Source of the DNA: Phycisphaerales bacterium
GTDB taxonomy: Bacteria; Planctomycetota; Phycisphaerae; Phycisphaerales; UBA1924
Length of the DNA stretch: 64,000 bases
NCBI GenBank assembly: GCA_022072615.1
Contig: JAJVHS010000017.1
Coordinates: 1-64,000 of the forward strand
Direction of reading: 5' to 3'
In this document: piece after piece, positions 8,338 through 17,350 of the stretch
How positions within the stretch are numbered: the first letter of the stretch is position 1
Layout: every line of letters starts with the position of its first letter
Translations under genes and position numbers: made by a program
The notes under the pieces: generated by a model
Told to the model about the DNA's origin: nothing
The model's input: the letters and a program-made list of their open reading frames with translations, nothing else
Databases searched by the model: none

Positions 8338-9111
8338 ATGCTCGTGGCGACGGTGCTCCTGTACATCGGGCTGGCGGGATGTTCGATCCTCGCCATCGCC
8401 ATGGTGCTGCAGTACGACCTGCACAAGCGCGAGCCTCTTGGCATCGTCCTGACGTCTATCGCGATGGGCGCGGCCGCGATGTACGCGTGCATGGCGTGGC
8501 AGCGCGCCTTTGTCGAGGCCAACGCGCTGGAGATCGCGTACACCGACATCCAGCGGTGGGCGCTTCTCGCCGGCGTCACCGAAGAAACCACCAAGCTCGT
8601 GGTTGTCGTGGCCGTGGCGGTCTTCTTCAGGCGCGACTTCGACGAGCCGATCGACGGCCTGATCTACGGCTCCATGGCGGGACTGGGCGCCGGCATCATG
8701 GAATCCGTGTATGTCCAGGGAGCCCCCGAGTTCCTCACCACGCTGCCGAAGGAGGAGCCCATCCGCCTGCTCGGGCACCTGGTGATGGGCGGCATCGGGG
8801 GCTTTGGCATCGGACTCGTCGCGACGATTTCCTGGGGCCACCTGGTCACGGCGCTGGTGTGCTTCCTGGCGGCGGTTTCGCTGCACGTCACGTGGGACGT
8901 CCTCGCGTACCGGATGGCGGATGAATACGGGCCCGGGGGTCAGCCCCCGATGCGGGACACGGCGCTCTCCATCGGCCTGATGCTCGGCGGGTTCTCATTC
9001 TTCAAGCTGCTGGTGGCCTGCTGCCCGCGGTGTCTCACCAAGGACACGCGAGCACCAAAGCCAGCATCGAGCCCCGATCAGATCTCGATCGGGAGCACGC
9101 CGAGCAAGTGA
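8338..9111 (+). CDS. PrsW-family intramembrane metalloprotease
   Basis: A 257-residue polytopic membrane protein with about seven hydrophobic segments. It carries the PrsW-family motifs: EE at residues 82-83 in VTEETTKLVV, then the FDEPIDGLIYGSMAGLGAGIMES block, and histidines in LLGHLVMGGIGG and SLHVTWD that serve with the glutamates as metal and catalytic positions. Known PrsW cleaves anti-sigma factors in the membrane; other members have unknown substrates, and no anti-sigma gene is nearby. The ATG at 8338 gives an immediate first transmembrane helix; the ribosome site is weak. The C-terminal 40 residues are soluble and contain a Cys-Cys pair (VACCPRC). Isolated gene between a repeat array and a secreted protease gene. 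Confidence 0.87.
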   Translation: MLVATVLLYIGLAGCSILAIAMVLQYDLHKREPLGIVLTSIAMGAAAMYACMAWQRAFVEANALEIAYTDIQRWALLAGVTEETTKLVVVVAVAVFFRRDFDEPIDGLIYGSMAGLGAGIMESVYVQGAPEFLTTLPKEEPIRLLGHLVMGGIGGFGIGLVATISWGHLVTALVCFLAAVSLHVTWDVLAYRMADEYGPGGQPPMRDTALSIGLMLGGFSFFKLLVACCPRCLTKDTRAPKPASSPDQISIGSTPSK

Positions 9112-9226
9112 CCTCCGCCCGGGCACGGTGCCGGGCCAGTAAAGTTATGGATGACCGACCGCGTCTCATGCGGTAGGCTGGGCGGGTCTGCCGCTTCTGA
9201 TCGAGCGGACAAGGGAGCGTCGTCGG

Positions 9227-11842
9227 ATGTCAATCAACAGTGTGGCAGTGTCGGCTGTCGGCGTGATGGTGGCGGTGGTGGTCGGGGCGGCACGCGCCGA
9301 CGACCCGGTGTACGCACCGACGCCGGTGGCGAGCGACTGGTGCGCGATGGGGACGGACTGTTCGCTGATCGGCGCGGGCGATCTGGACGGCGACGGGTTC
9401 GCGGAACTGCTGACGATCAACGGCAACCGTGACCTGTGCTCGGCGGTGAACGTGCAGGGCTGGAAATCGGGGGGCTGGATCGCGGTGCGTGGGGAGATGC
9501 CCGCCGATGCGACCGGTTTCGTGGTCGCGGAGATCGACGCGGCGGCCAAGGGCCCGGAAGTGGTGGTGGTCTCGCCCGGTTTTGCGCTGCTAGTCAGCCG
9601 ATACGACCAGGACAAGTACCAGGACGCCAAGCGCCTCGACGCATCGCCGGGAACGACCTTTGTCGGCGCCGCCGTTCGCGAGGGTGCGATCGTGATCACC
9701 GACAGCGCCGGAAAGTACTGGCGCGTCGAGGGGGGCGAGCTCCGAGCGGTCGAAGCCCTCGGAGCCGAGTCGGCGGAAACGTCGCTGCAGATCAGCCCGC
9801 CGCCGTACGAGCCGGCCGCGAAGCTCCTGACCATGTGCTCGGGCGACTTCACCGGCGACGGCAAGCCCGACCGAGCGGGGCTTTTCGACGCCACGATCCC
9901 GCACCCGCACCGGGTCGTGCGCGTGGTGATGACGCCCGATGATCGCGGGCCGGCCGAGCGGCTCGACCGCGACTTCGACGGCTTGACCGACGCGGAGGAG
10001 ACGGCGATCGGGAGCAACCCGCTCGACCGGGACACGGACATGGACGGCCTGCTCGATGGCTGGGAGGTGAAGGGCCTGCCGCGGGGGATCGCGCTCGGCG
10101 ATCGGATCAGGCTGTTCGATCCGGCGGATCCGAAGGCCAATGGCACGCTGAGCCCGCTCCGCCAGGACGTGATCTGCGTGCTGTCGTATTTCGAGGGCGT
10201 TGATCCCAAGCAGATGGAGGCGGAACTCCCGCGCGTCGAGGCCCTCTACCGCGACCTGAGCAACAAGAACCCCGACGGGTCCACCGGCCTGTGGGTGCAT
10301 TTCCGCGTCGAGAAGACCTTCGTGTCGAAGGCCGACCAGGGGATGCCGTGGTGGGACGTGGGGAACAAGTATTTCGCCGCGAACGAACGCGGCTTCCTGC
10401 ACTGGCTGCAGATCACGCCGTGGGGCGGCGGCCAGTCCGGCCAGACCGCCGACATGGGCGGCGCCGGCAACAACTGGGCGGTGATCGCCCATGAATTCGG
10501 CCACCAGCTCTCGCTGTCGCACGAGGGGGACTCCGCGGCGCCATGGTGCCCGCTCTACACGTCTCTCATGAGCTACGCCTTCAGCTACGGCTTCGACGGT
10601 GACGGCAACCGCATCCATTTCTCGAAGGGACAGTTCCGCCAGACCGAGCTCGACGAGCGCAAGCTCGATGAGAAGCTCAACTATCCGTACGACCAGGTCA
10701 AGTACCTCGCCAACTGGCCGTACCGGTTCACACTCAAGGACACCGGCAACGGGCAGACGCTCATCGACTGGAACCACAACGGGACGTTCGATGAAACGCC
10801 TGTCCAGGCGGACGTCAACTACGGCGGATCGACCAACGCGGGGATCCGCAACAACCACGAGCTGTCGGGATCGGGGCCGGCGCTGGCGTACGTCGGCGAC
10901 GTGTGCTACCTCGTCGCGGCCGACCAGACGCGGGATCATCTGTGGATCAAGTCGTACCAGGGCTCGGATACGTGGTCGGACAAGAGAGTCATCCCGAACT
11001 CGGGGACGGAGCGCGAGCCGGTGATCGTCGGCGGCAAGGACCACGGCCTTGTGTTCCACCACCACCTGTACGGGTGGCACGTGACGAGATTCGACGCGGG
11101 CACGGTCGGAGCTCCCGTGAAAGTGCCCGGGTTGCCTCCCACCGAACTGTCGGCGTGCCGCGTGGGCGACCGCGTCCTGCTGGTGTCGCGCCGCGACGGG
11201 GACACGCTGGAGTACCGCTGGTTGACGTTCACCGACGGCGATGTCAACAAGCCCGTCGTGAGTGGCGCGCTCCCGCTGGAAGTTCGTTCGCTGGTCGCGC
11301 CGGGGCTCGGCGTCGATCCGGCGGACGGGCGGCTGATCATCGCCACGTCGATGAACAACTCGCACGGCGCGCCGTACTGCATGCGCGTCACCCGCGCGGC
11401 GGTGCAGGGTGATCGGCTGTGGGAGCAGGAGACGGTCTGGACGCGCGGCGAAGCGTCGGGCAACGGCTGCTGCTCGAAGCCCGTCGTGGCGTTCACGCCC
11501 GCTGGGCAGCTCACGATCTTCCACCAGGGCGGCCCGGATGCGTCCGGCCAGATGATCGCCTATCGCACGATGCGCGTAGGGAACACGGCGCTCGATGAAG
11601 GCTGGCTGACGTGCATGCTCTACGACGTGTGGACCCGGTCGCGCGTGCCGGTGGCCTTCGCGTCGGGCCCGCAGGGCGCGATCTTCTCATACCGTTGGGA
11701 CGCGGGCGGGACCAACAACATGCTCCAGACCGCGCACAACGGCTTTGGCATCGACACCGTCCCCATGCGGGACTTTGACGATGGGGCCAAGATCGCGCTG
11801 TGGGGGATCCGCCATGCCAAGCTCCAGGCGATGAGGAAGTAG
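9227..11842 (+). CDS. Secreted metzincin-like zinc metalloprotease with calcium-binding repeats
   Basis: An 871-residue exported protein. ATG 9227 follows GGGAG at good spacing and opens a signal peptide ending near GAARADD. The N-terminal third has FG-GAP-like strands (GAGDLDGDGFAELL, CSGDFTGDGKPDR). Thrombospondin-type-3-like calcium motifs follow (DRDFDGLTDAEETAIGSNPL, then DRDTDMDGLLDGWE). The catalytic block is HEFGHQLSLSHE, with zinc ligands His422, His426 and a third His at 432. It is followed about 20 residues later by SLMSYAF, which fits a metzincin Met-turn. The C-terminal half resembles an all-beta repeat region with Trp and Gly turns. It probably degrades extracellular protein. 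Inhibitor or secretion partners are not visible. The S41 peptidase gene follows 115 bases later on the same strand. Confidence 0.85.
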   Translation: MSINSVAVSAVGVMVAVVVGAARADDPVYAPTPVASDWCAMGTDCSLIGAGDLDGDGFAELLTINGNRDLCSAVNVQGWKSGGWIAVRGEMPADATGFVVAEIDAAAKGPEVVVVSPGFALLVSRYDQDKYQDAKRLDASPGTTFVGAAVREGAIVITDSAGKYWRVEGGELRAVEALGAESAETSLQISPPPYEPAAKLLTMCSGDFTGDGKPDRAGLFDATIPHPHRVVRVVMTPDDRGPAERLDRDFDGLTDAEETAIGSNPLDRDTDMDGLLDGWEVKGLPRGIALGDRIRLFDPADPKANGTLSPLRQDVICVLSYFEGVDPKQMEAELPRVEALYRDLSNKNPDGSTGLWVHFRVEKTFVSKADQGMPWWDVGNKYFAANERGFLHWLQITPWGGGQSGQTADMGGAGNNWAVIAHEFGHQLSLSHEGDSAAPWCPLYTSLMSYAFSYGFDGDGNRIHFSKGQFRQTELDERKLDEKLNYPYDQVKYLANWPYRFTLKDTGNGQTLIDWNHNGTFDETPVQADVNYGGSTNAGIRNNHELSGSGPALAYVGDVCYLVAADQTRDHLWIKSYQGSDTWSDKRVIPNSGTEREPVIVGGKDHGLVFHHHLYGWHVTRFDAGTVGAPVKVPGLPPTELSACRVGDRVLLVSRRDGDTLEYRWLTFTDGDVNKPVVSGALPLEVRSLVAPGLGVDPADGRLIIATSMNNSHGAPYCMRVTRAAVQGDRLWEQETVWTRGEASGNGCCSKPVVAFTPAGQLTIFHQGGPDASGQMIAYRTMRVGNTALDEGWLTCMLYDVWTRSRVPVAFASGPQGAIFSYRWDAGGTNNMLQTAHNGFGIDTVPMRDFDDGAKIALWGIRHAKLQAMRK

Positions 11843-11957
11843 CCGGGCGGCCGGAAGGTGGCAACGCTGGCGACGGGCGCCTGGAACGCCCCGTCACGGG
11901 TGCCGGCTGCGCTGCGAAGCTACTGTTGGCTCCTCGTGGTTCAAGGAGCCTGGAACG

Positions 11958-13334
11958 GTGAGACTTCGACGAATCCTGCGGGCGGTGCTGGCCGGAGTTT
12001 CATTGGCGGCGTCGGCCGTGGTGGGCGGATGCTCGACAGCGCCTGCCGCAGCGCCCGCGCCGGCGCCACTGACCGACGCCGAGCGGGAGCTCAACGCCCG
12101 TTCATTCGACGCCATGTGGCAGACCGTGAAAGACCGGCACTGGGACCCGACACTTGGCGGCCTGGATTGGGAGGCGGTCAAGGTCGAGCTTCGGCCGCGG
12201 GTCGAGCAGGCCGAGACGATGCAGGAGGCCCGGGCCGCGATGCGCGAAGCGCTGGCCCGCCTGAAGCAGTCGCACTTTGGCATCATCGATCGTGACGTCT
12301 ACGAGGACGTCGCCCAGCCGGGCGCCGAGAGCGGGGACCCTGTCAGGGCCGCGGAGAGCATCGTCGAAACCGGCGGCGACCCGGGCTTTGACCTCCGGGT
12401 CGTGGACAAGCAGGCGATCGTCGTGCGGGTCGATCCCGGGTCCGGCGCGGACCGAGCGGGGATCAAGCCCGGGTGGGTCCTCACCAGCGTCAAGGGCGCG
12501 CCGATCGCGCCGCTGATCGATCGGCTCACCGAGCAGTTCAACGGCCAGGAGGCCGGCGAGACCATGATCGTGCGCGGCGTGCAATCGCGCCTCGCGGGCT
12601 CGGTCGGCGCCACGATCGCCGCGACCTTCCTGGACGGCCAGGATCAGGAAAGCGAGAAGTCGATCGAGCTGGAGGTCCCCGCCGGCGATTTGACCAAGTT
12701 CGGGAACCTGCCCGCGGTCTACGTGGATTTCACGTCGACGCGCCTGACGGGGAACATCGGGTACCTGCGGTTCAATTACTTTCTCGATCCCGGGCGTCTC
12801 ATGCCCAAGTTCTCGGCGGCGATGGAGTCGTTCATGCAGTGCGACGGCGTGATCATCGACCTGCGCGGGAACCCCGGCGGGATCGGCTTCATGGCCAACG
12901 GCATGAGCGGGTTCTTCGTCGACAAGGACGGCCTGAAGCTCGGTGAGATGACCACGCGCGACACGACGCTCAACTTCGTGATCTACCCGAGGCTGGAGGT
13001 GTACCAGGGGCCGCTGGCGATCCTTGTTGACGGGCTGTCGGTGTCGACCTCGGAGATCATGGCGGGGGGGTTGCAGGACATCGGCCGGGCGCGGGTGTTC
13101 GGCACGCGCACCGCCGGCGCCGCGCTCCCCTCGACGATCGAACGGCTTCCCAACGGCGACGGCTTCCAGTTCGTGGTCGCGAACTACGTGTCCGCGTCCG
13201 GCCGGCTTCTGGAGGGCGAGGGCATCATTCCCGATCAGGAAGTGGCCGTGGATCGCGCTACGCTGCTCGCGGGGAAAGACCCCGTGATCGAGGCGGCCGT
13301 CGAGTGGATCAGAGAGCAGTCCCGCGGCGAATAA
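11958..13334 (+). CDS. S41-family peptidase lipoprotein (C-terminal processing protease type)
   Basis: A 458-residue protein from GTG 11958, preceded by AAGGAG. A lipobox VVGGC places lipidated Cys at residue 25, so it is anchored at the envelope. An N-terminal helical region (residues 40-110) is followed by a PDZ domain (about 150-245, with VVRVDPGSGADRAGIKPGW). The tail-specific protease core then shows IGYLRFNYF, VIIDLRGNPGGIG and VDGLSVSTSEIMAGGLQD, where the Ser of TSE is the expected nucleophile. The classical lysine of FGKG is replaced by GTRTAGAA, as in S41 subgroups that use a different general base. Such enzymes trim C-termini of exported proteins. A secreted LolA-like gene lies 72 bases downstream on the same strand. 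Confidence 0.9.
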   Translation: MRLRRILRAVLAGVSLAASAVVGGCSTAPAAAPAPAPLTDAERELNARSFDAMWQTVKDRHWDPTLGGLDWEAVKVELRPRVEQAETMQEARAAMREALARLKQSHFGIIDRDVYEDVAQPGAESGDPVRAAESIVETGGDPGFDLRVVDKQAIVVRVDPGSGADRAGIKPGWVLTSVKGAPIAPLIDRLTEQFNGQEAGETMIVRGVQSRLAGSVGATIAATFLDGQDQESEKSIELEVPAGDLTKFGNLPAVYVDFTSTRLTGNIGYLRFNYFLDPGRLMPKFSAAMESFMQCDGVIIDLRGNPGGIGFMANGMSGFFVDKDGLKLGEMTTRDTTLNFVIYPRLEVYQGPLAILVDGLSVSTSEIMAGGLQDIGRARVFGTRTAGAALPSTIERLPNGDGFQFVVANYVSASGRLLEGEGIIPDQEVAVDRATLLAGKDPVIEAAVEWIREQSRGE

Positions 13335-13406
13335 GCAGTCTTGGAGCACGGAAACGTCCGCTCTGCCGGGAGCGGCACACACGAACCGGCATCTGGAGTC
13401 GCTTGG

Positions 13407-14267
13407 ATGAAACGCAACTGGACGAGTCGCGTGATGGGAGTCGTAGGGGTGGCGGGAATCGCGTGCGTGATGGGGCTCGCGGTCCCGGCGATGGCGCAGG
13501 ACACCAAGGCGCCCGCCGCGGCCCAGCCGGCCGAGGGCCTGCCGGAGTTCAAGGAGATCCAGGCCAGGTTCATCGAGGCGCTGGGCGGCGAGGACGCGCT
13601 GCGGAACGTGACGTCGCGCACGAGCAAGGCGAACTTTGATATCCCCGCGCAGAACATGAAGGGCACGGTCGTGTCGTTCCAGAAAAACGACGCCATGTTT
13701 GCGGAGATGGAACTCGCCGGCATGAAGATGGAATCGGGCTACGCCGATGGCGTCGTCTGGCAGCGCAACCCGATGGCCGGGCCGATGCTCATCGAGGGGC
13801 CCGAGCGCGAGGAGATGATCAAGGAAGCCGACCTCCAGAGCGAGCTTGACCTGGGCAAGTACTTCTCGTCGATGCAGGTGACCGGCACCGCCGACGTTGA
13901 CGGCAAGAAGGCCTACAAGGTCGAGATGACGCCCATCAAGGGCGAGAAGCACACGCGCTTCTACGACGCCGAGTCGGGCCTGCTGGTCAAGATCGAGGCG
14001 GTCCGCGACATGCAGGGCAGCAAGGTGCCCACGACCACGCGGCTGCTCGACTACCGCCAGGTCGACGGCGTCAAGATCCCCTTCAAGATGGTCCAGACCA
14101 TGATGAACATCGAGAGCTCGATGGTCATCGAATCGCTTGAGATCAACAAGGACATCGCCGAGGACAAGCTGTCGCTCCCGGCCGACATCAAGGCGCTGGT
14201 GGAGAAGAAGAAGTCGGGCGGTGAACCCAAGCCCGAGGCTCCGAAGCCCGACGCGCCCAAGAAGTAG
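13407..14267 (+). CDS. Secreted LolA-like protein of unknown function
   Basis: A 286-residue exported protein from ATG 13407, giving the signal peptide MKRNWTSRVMGVVGVAGIACVMGLAVPAMA. The body begins with FIEALGGEDALRNVTSRTSKANF, a pattern common to exported proteins with a LolA/LppX-like open beta-barrel. It continues with YADGVVWQRNPMAGP, DVDGKKAYKVEM, RFYDAESGLLVKIEA and LLDYRQVDGVKIPFK. The end is a charged Lys/Pro/Glu tail that may bind the cell wall. Proteins of this shape carry hydrophobic ligands or accompany exported peptidases, and here the neighbour upstream is an S41 peptidase. Ligand unknown. A strong terminator follows 30 bases after the stop. Confidence 0.78.
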   Translation: MKRNWTSRVMGVVGVAGIACVMGLAVPAMAQDTKAPAAAQPAEGLPEFKEIQARFIEALGGEDALRNVTSRTSKANFDIPAQNMKGTVVSFQKNDAMFAEMELAGMKMESGYADGVVWQRNPMAGPMLIEGPEREEMIKEADLQSELDLGKYFSSMQVTGTADVDGKKAYKVEMTPIKGEKHTRFYDAESGLLVKIEAVRDMQGSKVPTTTRLLDYRQVDGVKIPFKMVQTMMNIESSMVIESLEINKDIAEDKLSLPADIKALVEKKKSGGEPKPEAPKPDAPKK

Positions 14268-14297
14268 ACGGACGTCGATCTCGAGAGGTCAATGAAC

Positions 14298-14330
14298 AAA
14301 AGAGCCGCCCAGTGCGGCTCTTTTCTTTTG
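14298..14330. terminator. Bidirectional intrinsic terminator between convergent genes
   Basis: An 11-bp stem (14298-14308 with 14314-14324, AAAAGAGCCGC) with a 5-base loop and TTTTCTTTTG on the + side. The A-rich 5' arm gives a T-run for the opposite direction. It separates the LolA-like gene from ffh. Confidence 0.9.
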
Positions 14331-14398
14331 TTCGTACGGCATCGGAAGGTCAACGGGCGCACCCGCGAGCGGTTCGGGCGTGCCGACAGACCGGCGCG

Positions 14399-15946
14399 TC
14401 AGCGCTTGCGTTTCTTGAAGCGGTCCTTGATGCTCGGCGTCGCGGTGGACCCGCGCCCCAGGCCGGCCATGCCTCCGCCCGCCTGCATGGACTGGACGGC
14501 GGCGGCTTTTTCGCGGCCCGTGAGCCCGGACATCTGCTTGGTCAGCTTGCTGACGGCGGTGAACTGCTTGACGAGGCGGCCCACGTCGTCGTTCTGCGTG
14601 CCCGACCCCGACGCGATGCGGCGGCGGCGGGAGAAATCGATGGAATCGGGCTTCTTGCGCTCGCCCGGCGTCATCGAATGGATCATCGCCTCGATGCGGT
14701 CCATCTGCTTCTCGTCGATATTGACTTCCTTGAGCATCGGGCCGACGCCCGGCAGCAGCCCCAGCAACTGCTTGAGCGGGCCCATGCGGCGGATCGCCTT
14801 CATCTGCGAGAGGAAGTCCTCCATGGTGAGGTCCCCCTTCTCCAGGCGCTTCTGGAGGTCCTCGGCCTCCTGCTGGCTGACCTGCTCCTGGGCCTTCTCG
14901 ACCAGGGACACGACGTCGCCCATGCCCAGGATCCGGCCGGCGATGCGCTCGGCGTGGAACTCCTCGAGCGCGTCGATCTTCTCGCCGACGCCGATGAACT
15001 TGATGGGGGCGCCGGTGACGTGCTTCACCGAGAGGGCCGCGCCGCCGCGCGTGTCCGAGTCGAACTTCGTGAGGATCACGCCGTCGATCGCCAGCGCGTC
15101 GTGGAACGCCTTGGCGGAGTTCACCGCGTCCTGGCCGGTCATCGCGTCGACCACCAGCAGCACCTGGTGCGGCTTCACGAGCGCGTTGATCCCCTTGAGC
15201 TCGCCCATGAGCGCGTCGTTGATGTGCAGGCGGCCGGCGGTGTCGAGGATGATCGTGTCGATGCCCTGCTTGCGAGCGGCCTCGACCGCCCGGGCCGATA
15301 CTTCGACCGCGACGCCGACGGCCTTGCCGTACGCCGCGACCTTGTCGGGCTCGGAGTAGAAGACAACCTTGGCGCTGCCCGGTGCCTCGGCGTCGACCTG
15401 CTGGGCGACGGTGTGGAGCTGCTCGACGGCGGCGGGGCGCTGGAGGTCGACGGCCGCCAGCATGACCGACCGGCCGCGCTTCTTGAGGTACGCCGCCAGC
15501 TTGCCGCAGGTCGTGGTCTTGCCCGATCCCTGGAGGCCGCACATCATGACGATCGCCGGCCCCGGCGAGATTCGTGGGATGCCCGTCTCAACGACGTCCC
15601 GGCCCATGCCCAGCGCCGCGGGCACCGGCAGGCCGGTCGTCGGGTCGACCAGGTCCATGGTGGACCTCGTGACCTCGACCTGTCCGCCGAGCAGCTCGAT
15701 CAGCCGCCGGTGGACGATGCCGATCATCTCCTGCCCGGGCTTGAGGCTCTTGGTCACCTGGCGCCCGACGGCATCCTGCATGACCTGGTCGCAGAACGTA
15801 TTGACGACCGACAGGTGCACGTCGGCGTCGAGCAGCGCGGTGCGGACCTCGGCGAGGGCCTCCTGGACATTGGACTCGGAGATCTTGTCCTGGCCCGCGA
15901 TCTTGCGGAAGACGTTGGTGAAACCTTCGGAGAGTCGTTCGAACAT
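14399..15946 (-). CDS. ffh: Signal recognition particle protein Ffh
   Basis: A 515-residue SRP54 homologue, the GTPase that binds 4.5S RNA and signal sequences for co-translational membrane targeting. The N-domain is followed by the G-domain with GLQGSGKTTT (137-146), DLQRPAAVEQL, DTAGRLHIND, TKFDSDTRGGAALS and FIGVGEKIDALEEF. The methionine-rich M domain follows with FLSQMKAIRRMGPLKQLLGLLPG and the RNA-binding stretch DFSRRRRIASGSG. The protein is longer than the usual 450 residues because of roughly 30 extra residues between the N and G domains (about 95-128) and a Gly/Met-rich basic tail ending DRFKKRKR. TKFD replaces the more usual TKLD. The start gives MFERLSEGFTNVFRKIAG, which fits the family. 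No ftsY or SRP RNA was seen nearby. Confidence 0.97.
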   Translation of the reverse strand: MFERLSEGFTNVFRKIAGQDKISESNVQEALAEVRTALLDADVHLSVVNTFCDQVMQDAVGRQVTKSLKPGQEMIGIVHRRLIELLGGQVEVTRSTMDLVDPTTGLPVPAALGMGRDVVETGIPRISPGPAIVMMCGLQGSGKTTTCGKLAAYLKKRGRSVMLAAVDLQRPAAVEQLHTVAQQVDAEAPGSAKVVFYSEPDKVAAYGKAVGVAVEVSARAVEAARKQGIDTIILDTAGRLHINDALMGELKGINALVKPHQVLLVVDAMTGQDAVNSAKAFHDALAIDGVILTKFDSDTRGGAALSVKHVTGAPIKFIGVGEKIDALEEFHAERIAGRILGMGDVVSLVEKAQEQVSQQEAEDLQKRLEKGDLTMEDFLSQMKAIRRMGPLKQLLGLLPGVGPMLKEVNIDEKQMDRIEAMIHSMTPGERKKPDSIDFSRRRRIASGSGTQNDDVGRLVKQFTAVSKLTKQMSGLTGREKAAAVQSMQAGGGMAGLGRGSTATPSIKDRFKKRKR

Positions 15947-15964
15947 GCGGCGAGTTTAGGGGGA

Positions 15965-16005
15965 GGAAGGCATCGAGGCATCCAGGCACAAAGGCACAAG
16001 GGCAC
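15965..16005 (+). repeat. Octamer repeat array C (short, degenerate)
   Basis: About five units of the GGCATC family (AGGCATCG, AGGCATCC, AGGCACAA, AGGCACAA, GGGCAC) in the gap between two minus-strand genes, just upstream of the ffh start. Confidence 0.75.
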
Positions 16006-16030
16006 TGGTGGGGAGAGGGCGCGAGGAGCG

Positions 16031-17206
16031 TCACTCCTCGATCTCGAGCTTGTCCAGCGGCGGGAGGTTCCGGGGGCGGTAGGACGCCATCCCGGCGATG
16101 CGTTCGGCGACCGACCGGTGGATGGTCGATCCCGGAGCGATCGACCGACGCTTGGCGAAGTTCGGCCTGCGCCATGCCTTGCGGCGCTTGCGGGAGTTCC
16201 ATGCTCGGCGGAACATCAGCTCGCCGAGCCACCACTTGAAGACCAGCGACCGGTGGGCCGCGGCGAGCGGATCGGGGCGGGAGAGCTCGCCGGTCCCGCC
16301 GAGCCAGTAATACGCCTGCGCGGGATCGACGTGCAGGAGCACGCTGCGCGCGGGCATGCCTCCCGCCGCCGGATAATCCTGCACCTGCGTGGCCTCGCGG
16401 ATCATCCATTCGAGCGCGATCTTGGAAAGCCCGCCCGTCTCATCGGAGTATCCGCCGCCGACATCGGAGTGCACCCCGGCGAACCAGACCTGCTTGAGAT
16501 CCTGGTCGGGCGGCGCATCGGCGACGGTGTTCCGCCCGGTGGAGTCCTTGCCGCCGAAGGAGAAGAGGTTGGTGCGGAAGAACGCCCGGCGCTCGTCGAT
16601 GGCGACGGCGTGGCGCACGATGCGGACCGAGGGGTTGTTGGCGGTGAAGGGGATGAGGCGGAAATCCCACAGCCAGCCCAGGGACGACACCGTGTCCCAC
16701 ACCCCCAGGAAGTGAACGGGGACCGCGCTGTCGCCCGTCGAGAAGATGCGTCGGAAGCGGCCCAGGGTGTCGATCAGTCCGTTCCCCGTGGCCCCGCTGT
16801 CGTTGAGCATCGCCGACCACAGGTGCGGCGTGATGTTCTCGTGCTCGGGCCGCAGCAGGCCGAAGAGGTGCAGGGCCGCGGCGAGCACTCGTGCCGTGTA
16901 CGCGCCGCGCGAGAAGCCGAACAGGAAGATCTCGTCGGTCGGCCGGTAGGTCCGAGCCAGGAAGCGGTACGCCTCGCAGAAGTTCTCGCGCAGCGTGTGG
17001 CCGATCGCGCTGTCGACGAGCCGAGCGATCTTCCGACCGGTCCACGTCTTAGCCGACGGGTCCGCGAGCGTTCCCACGCCCGGGGCGTAGTACGTGAGCT
17101 GGCGGTCGGAGCGTTCGAGGGCCCGGAACAGCCGCAGCACGTTCGTGCAGTCCCCGTCAACGCTGTTGTCGGTGCCGTCGAAGCACAGGACGATGTTGCG
17201 CGGCAT
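16031..17206 (-). CDS. DUF2235 alpha/beta-hydrolase (Tle1-like)
   Basis: A 391-residue protein of the DUF2235 family, which includes phospholipase effectors of the Tle1 type and many uncharacterised housekeeping hydrolases. Visible landmarks are the start MPRNIVLCFDGTDNSVD, the nucleophile elbow GFSRGAYTAR (Ser99), the acid-bearing strand LGVWDTVSSLG and the His region GVHSDVGGGYSD. The last third is basic and aromatic (WWLGELMFRRAW, then a run of Arg and Lys) and could contact membranes. The ATG at 17206 follows AGGGGGTC. No type VI secretion genes or immunity partner are adjacent, so an effector role is not supported here. It shares direction with ffh, 84 bases apart, separated by octamer array C. 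Substrate unknown. Confidence 0.88.
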   Translation of the reverse strand: MPRNIVLCFDGTDNSVDGDCTNVLRLFRALERSDRQLTYYAPGVGTLADPSAKTWTGRKIARLVDSAIGHTLRENFCEAYRFLARTYRPTDEIFLFGFSRGAYTARVLAAALHLFGLLRPEHENITPHLWSAMLNDSGATGNGLIDTLGRFRRIFSTGDSAVPVHFLGVWDTVSSLGWLWDFRLIPFTANNPSVRIVRHAVAIDERRAFFRTNLFSFGGKDSTGRNTVADAPPDQDLKQVWFAGVHSDVGGGYSDETGGLSKIALEWMIREATQVQDYPAAGGMPARSVLLHVDPAQAYYWLGGTGELSRPDPLAAAHRSLVFKWWLGELMFRRAWNSRKRRKAWRRPNFAKRRSIAPGSTIHRSVAERIAGMASYRPRNLPPLDKLEIEE

Positions 17207-17350
17207 GATCGACCCCCTGGCCTTCGGATGCCACAGGATACCGGAAGACAGCCGTCGGCGTGCTGGAGCGCCGCGGCCTGGATGAACGCGAGCCAAGCAT
17301 CCAGTAACATGCCGAAACGCTGAGTCTCTTCGGCGACGGGAGTGCGACCA

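Noticed and set aside
16031-17206. Type VI secretion effector
   Set aside because: The DUF2235 fold fits Tle1, but there is no T6SS gene, PAAR/VgrG or immunity gene nearby.
14312-17323. 1003-codon open frame on the + strand
   Set aside because: It is antisense to ffh and the DUF2235 gene, both of which have clear family motifs. The frame is open only because of high GC.
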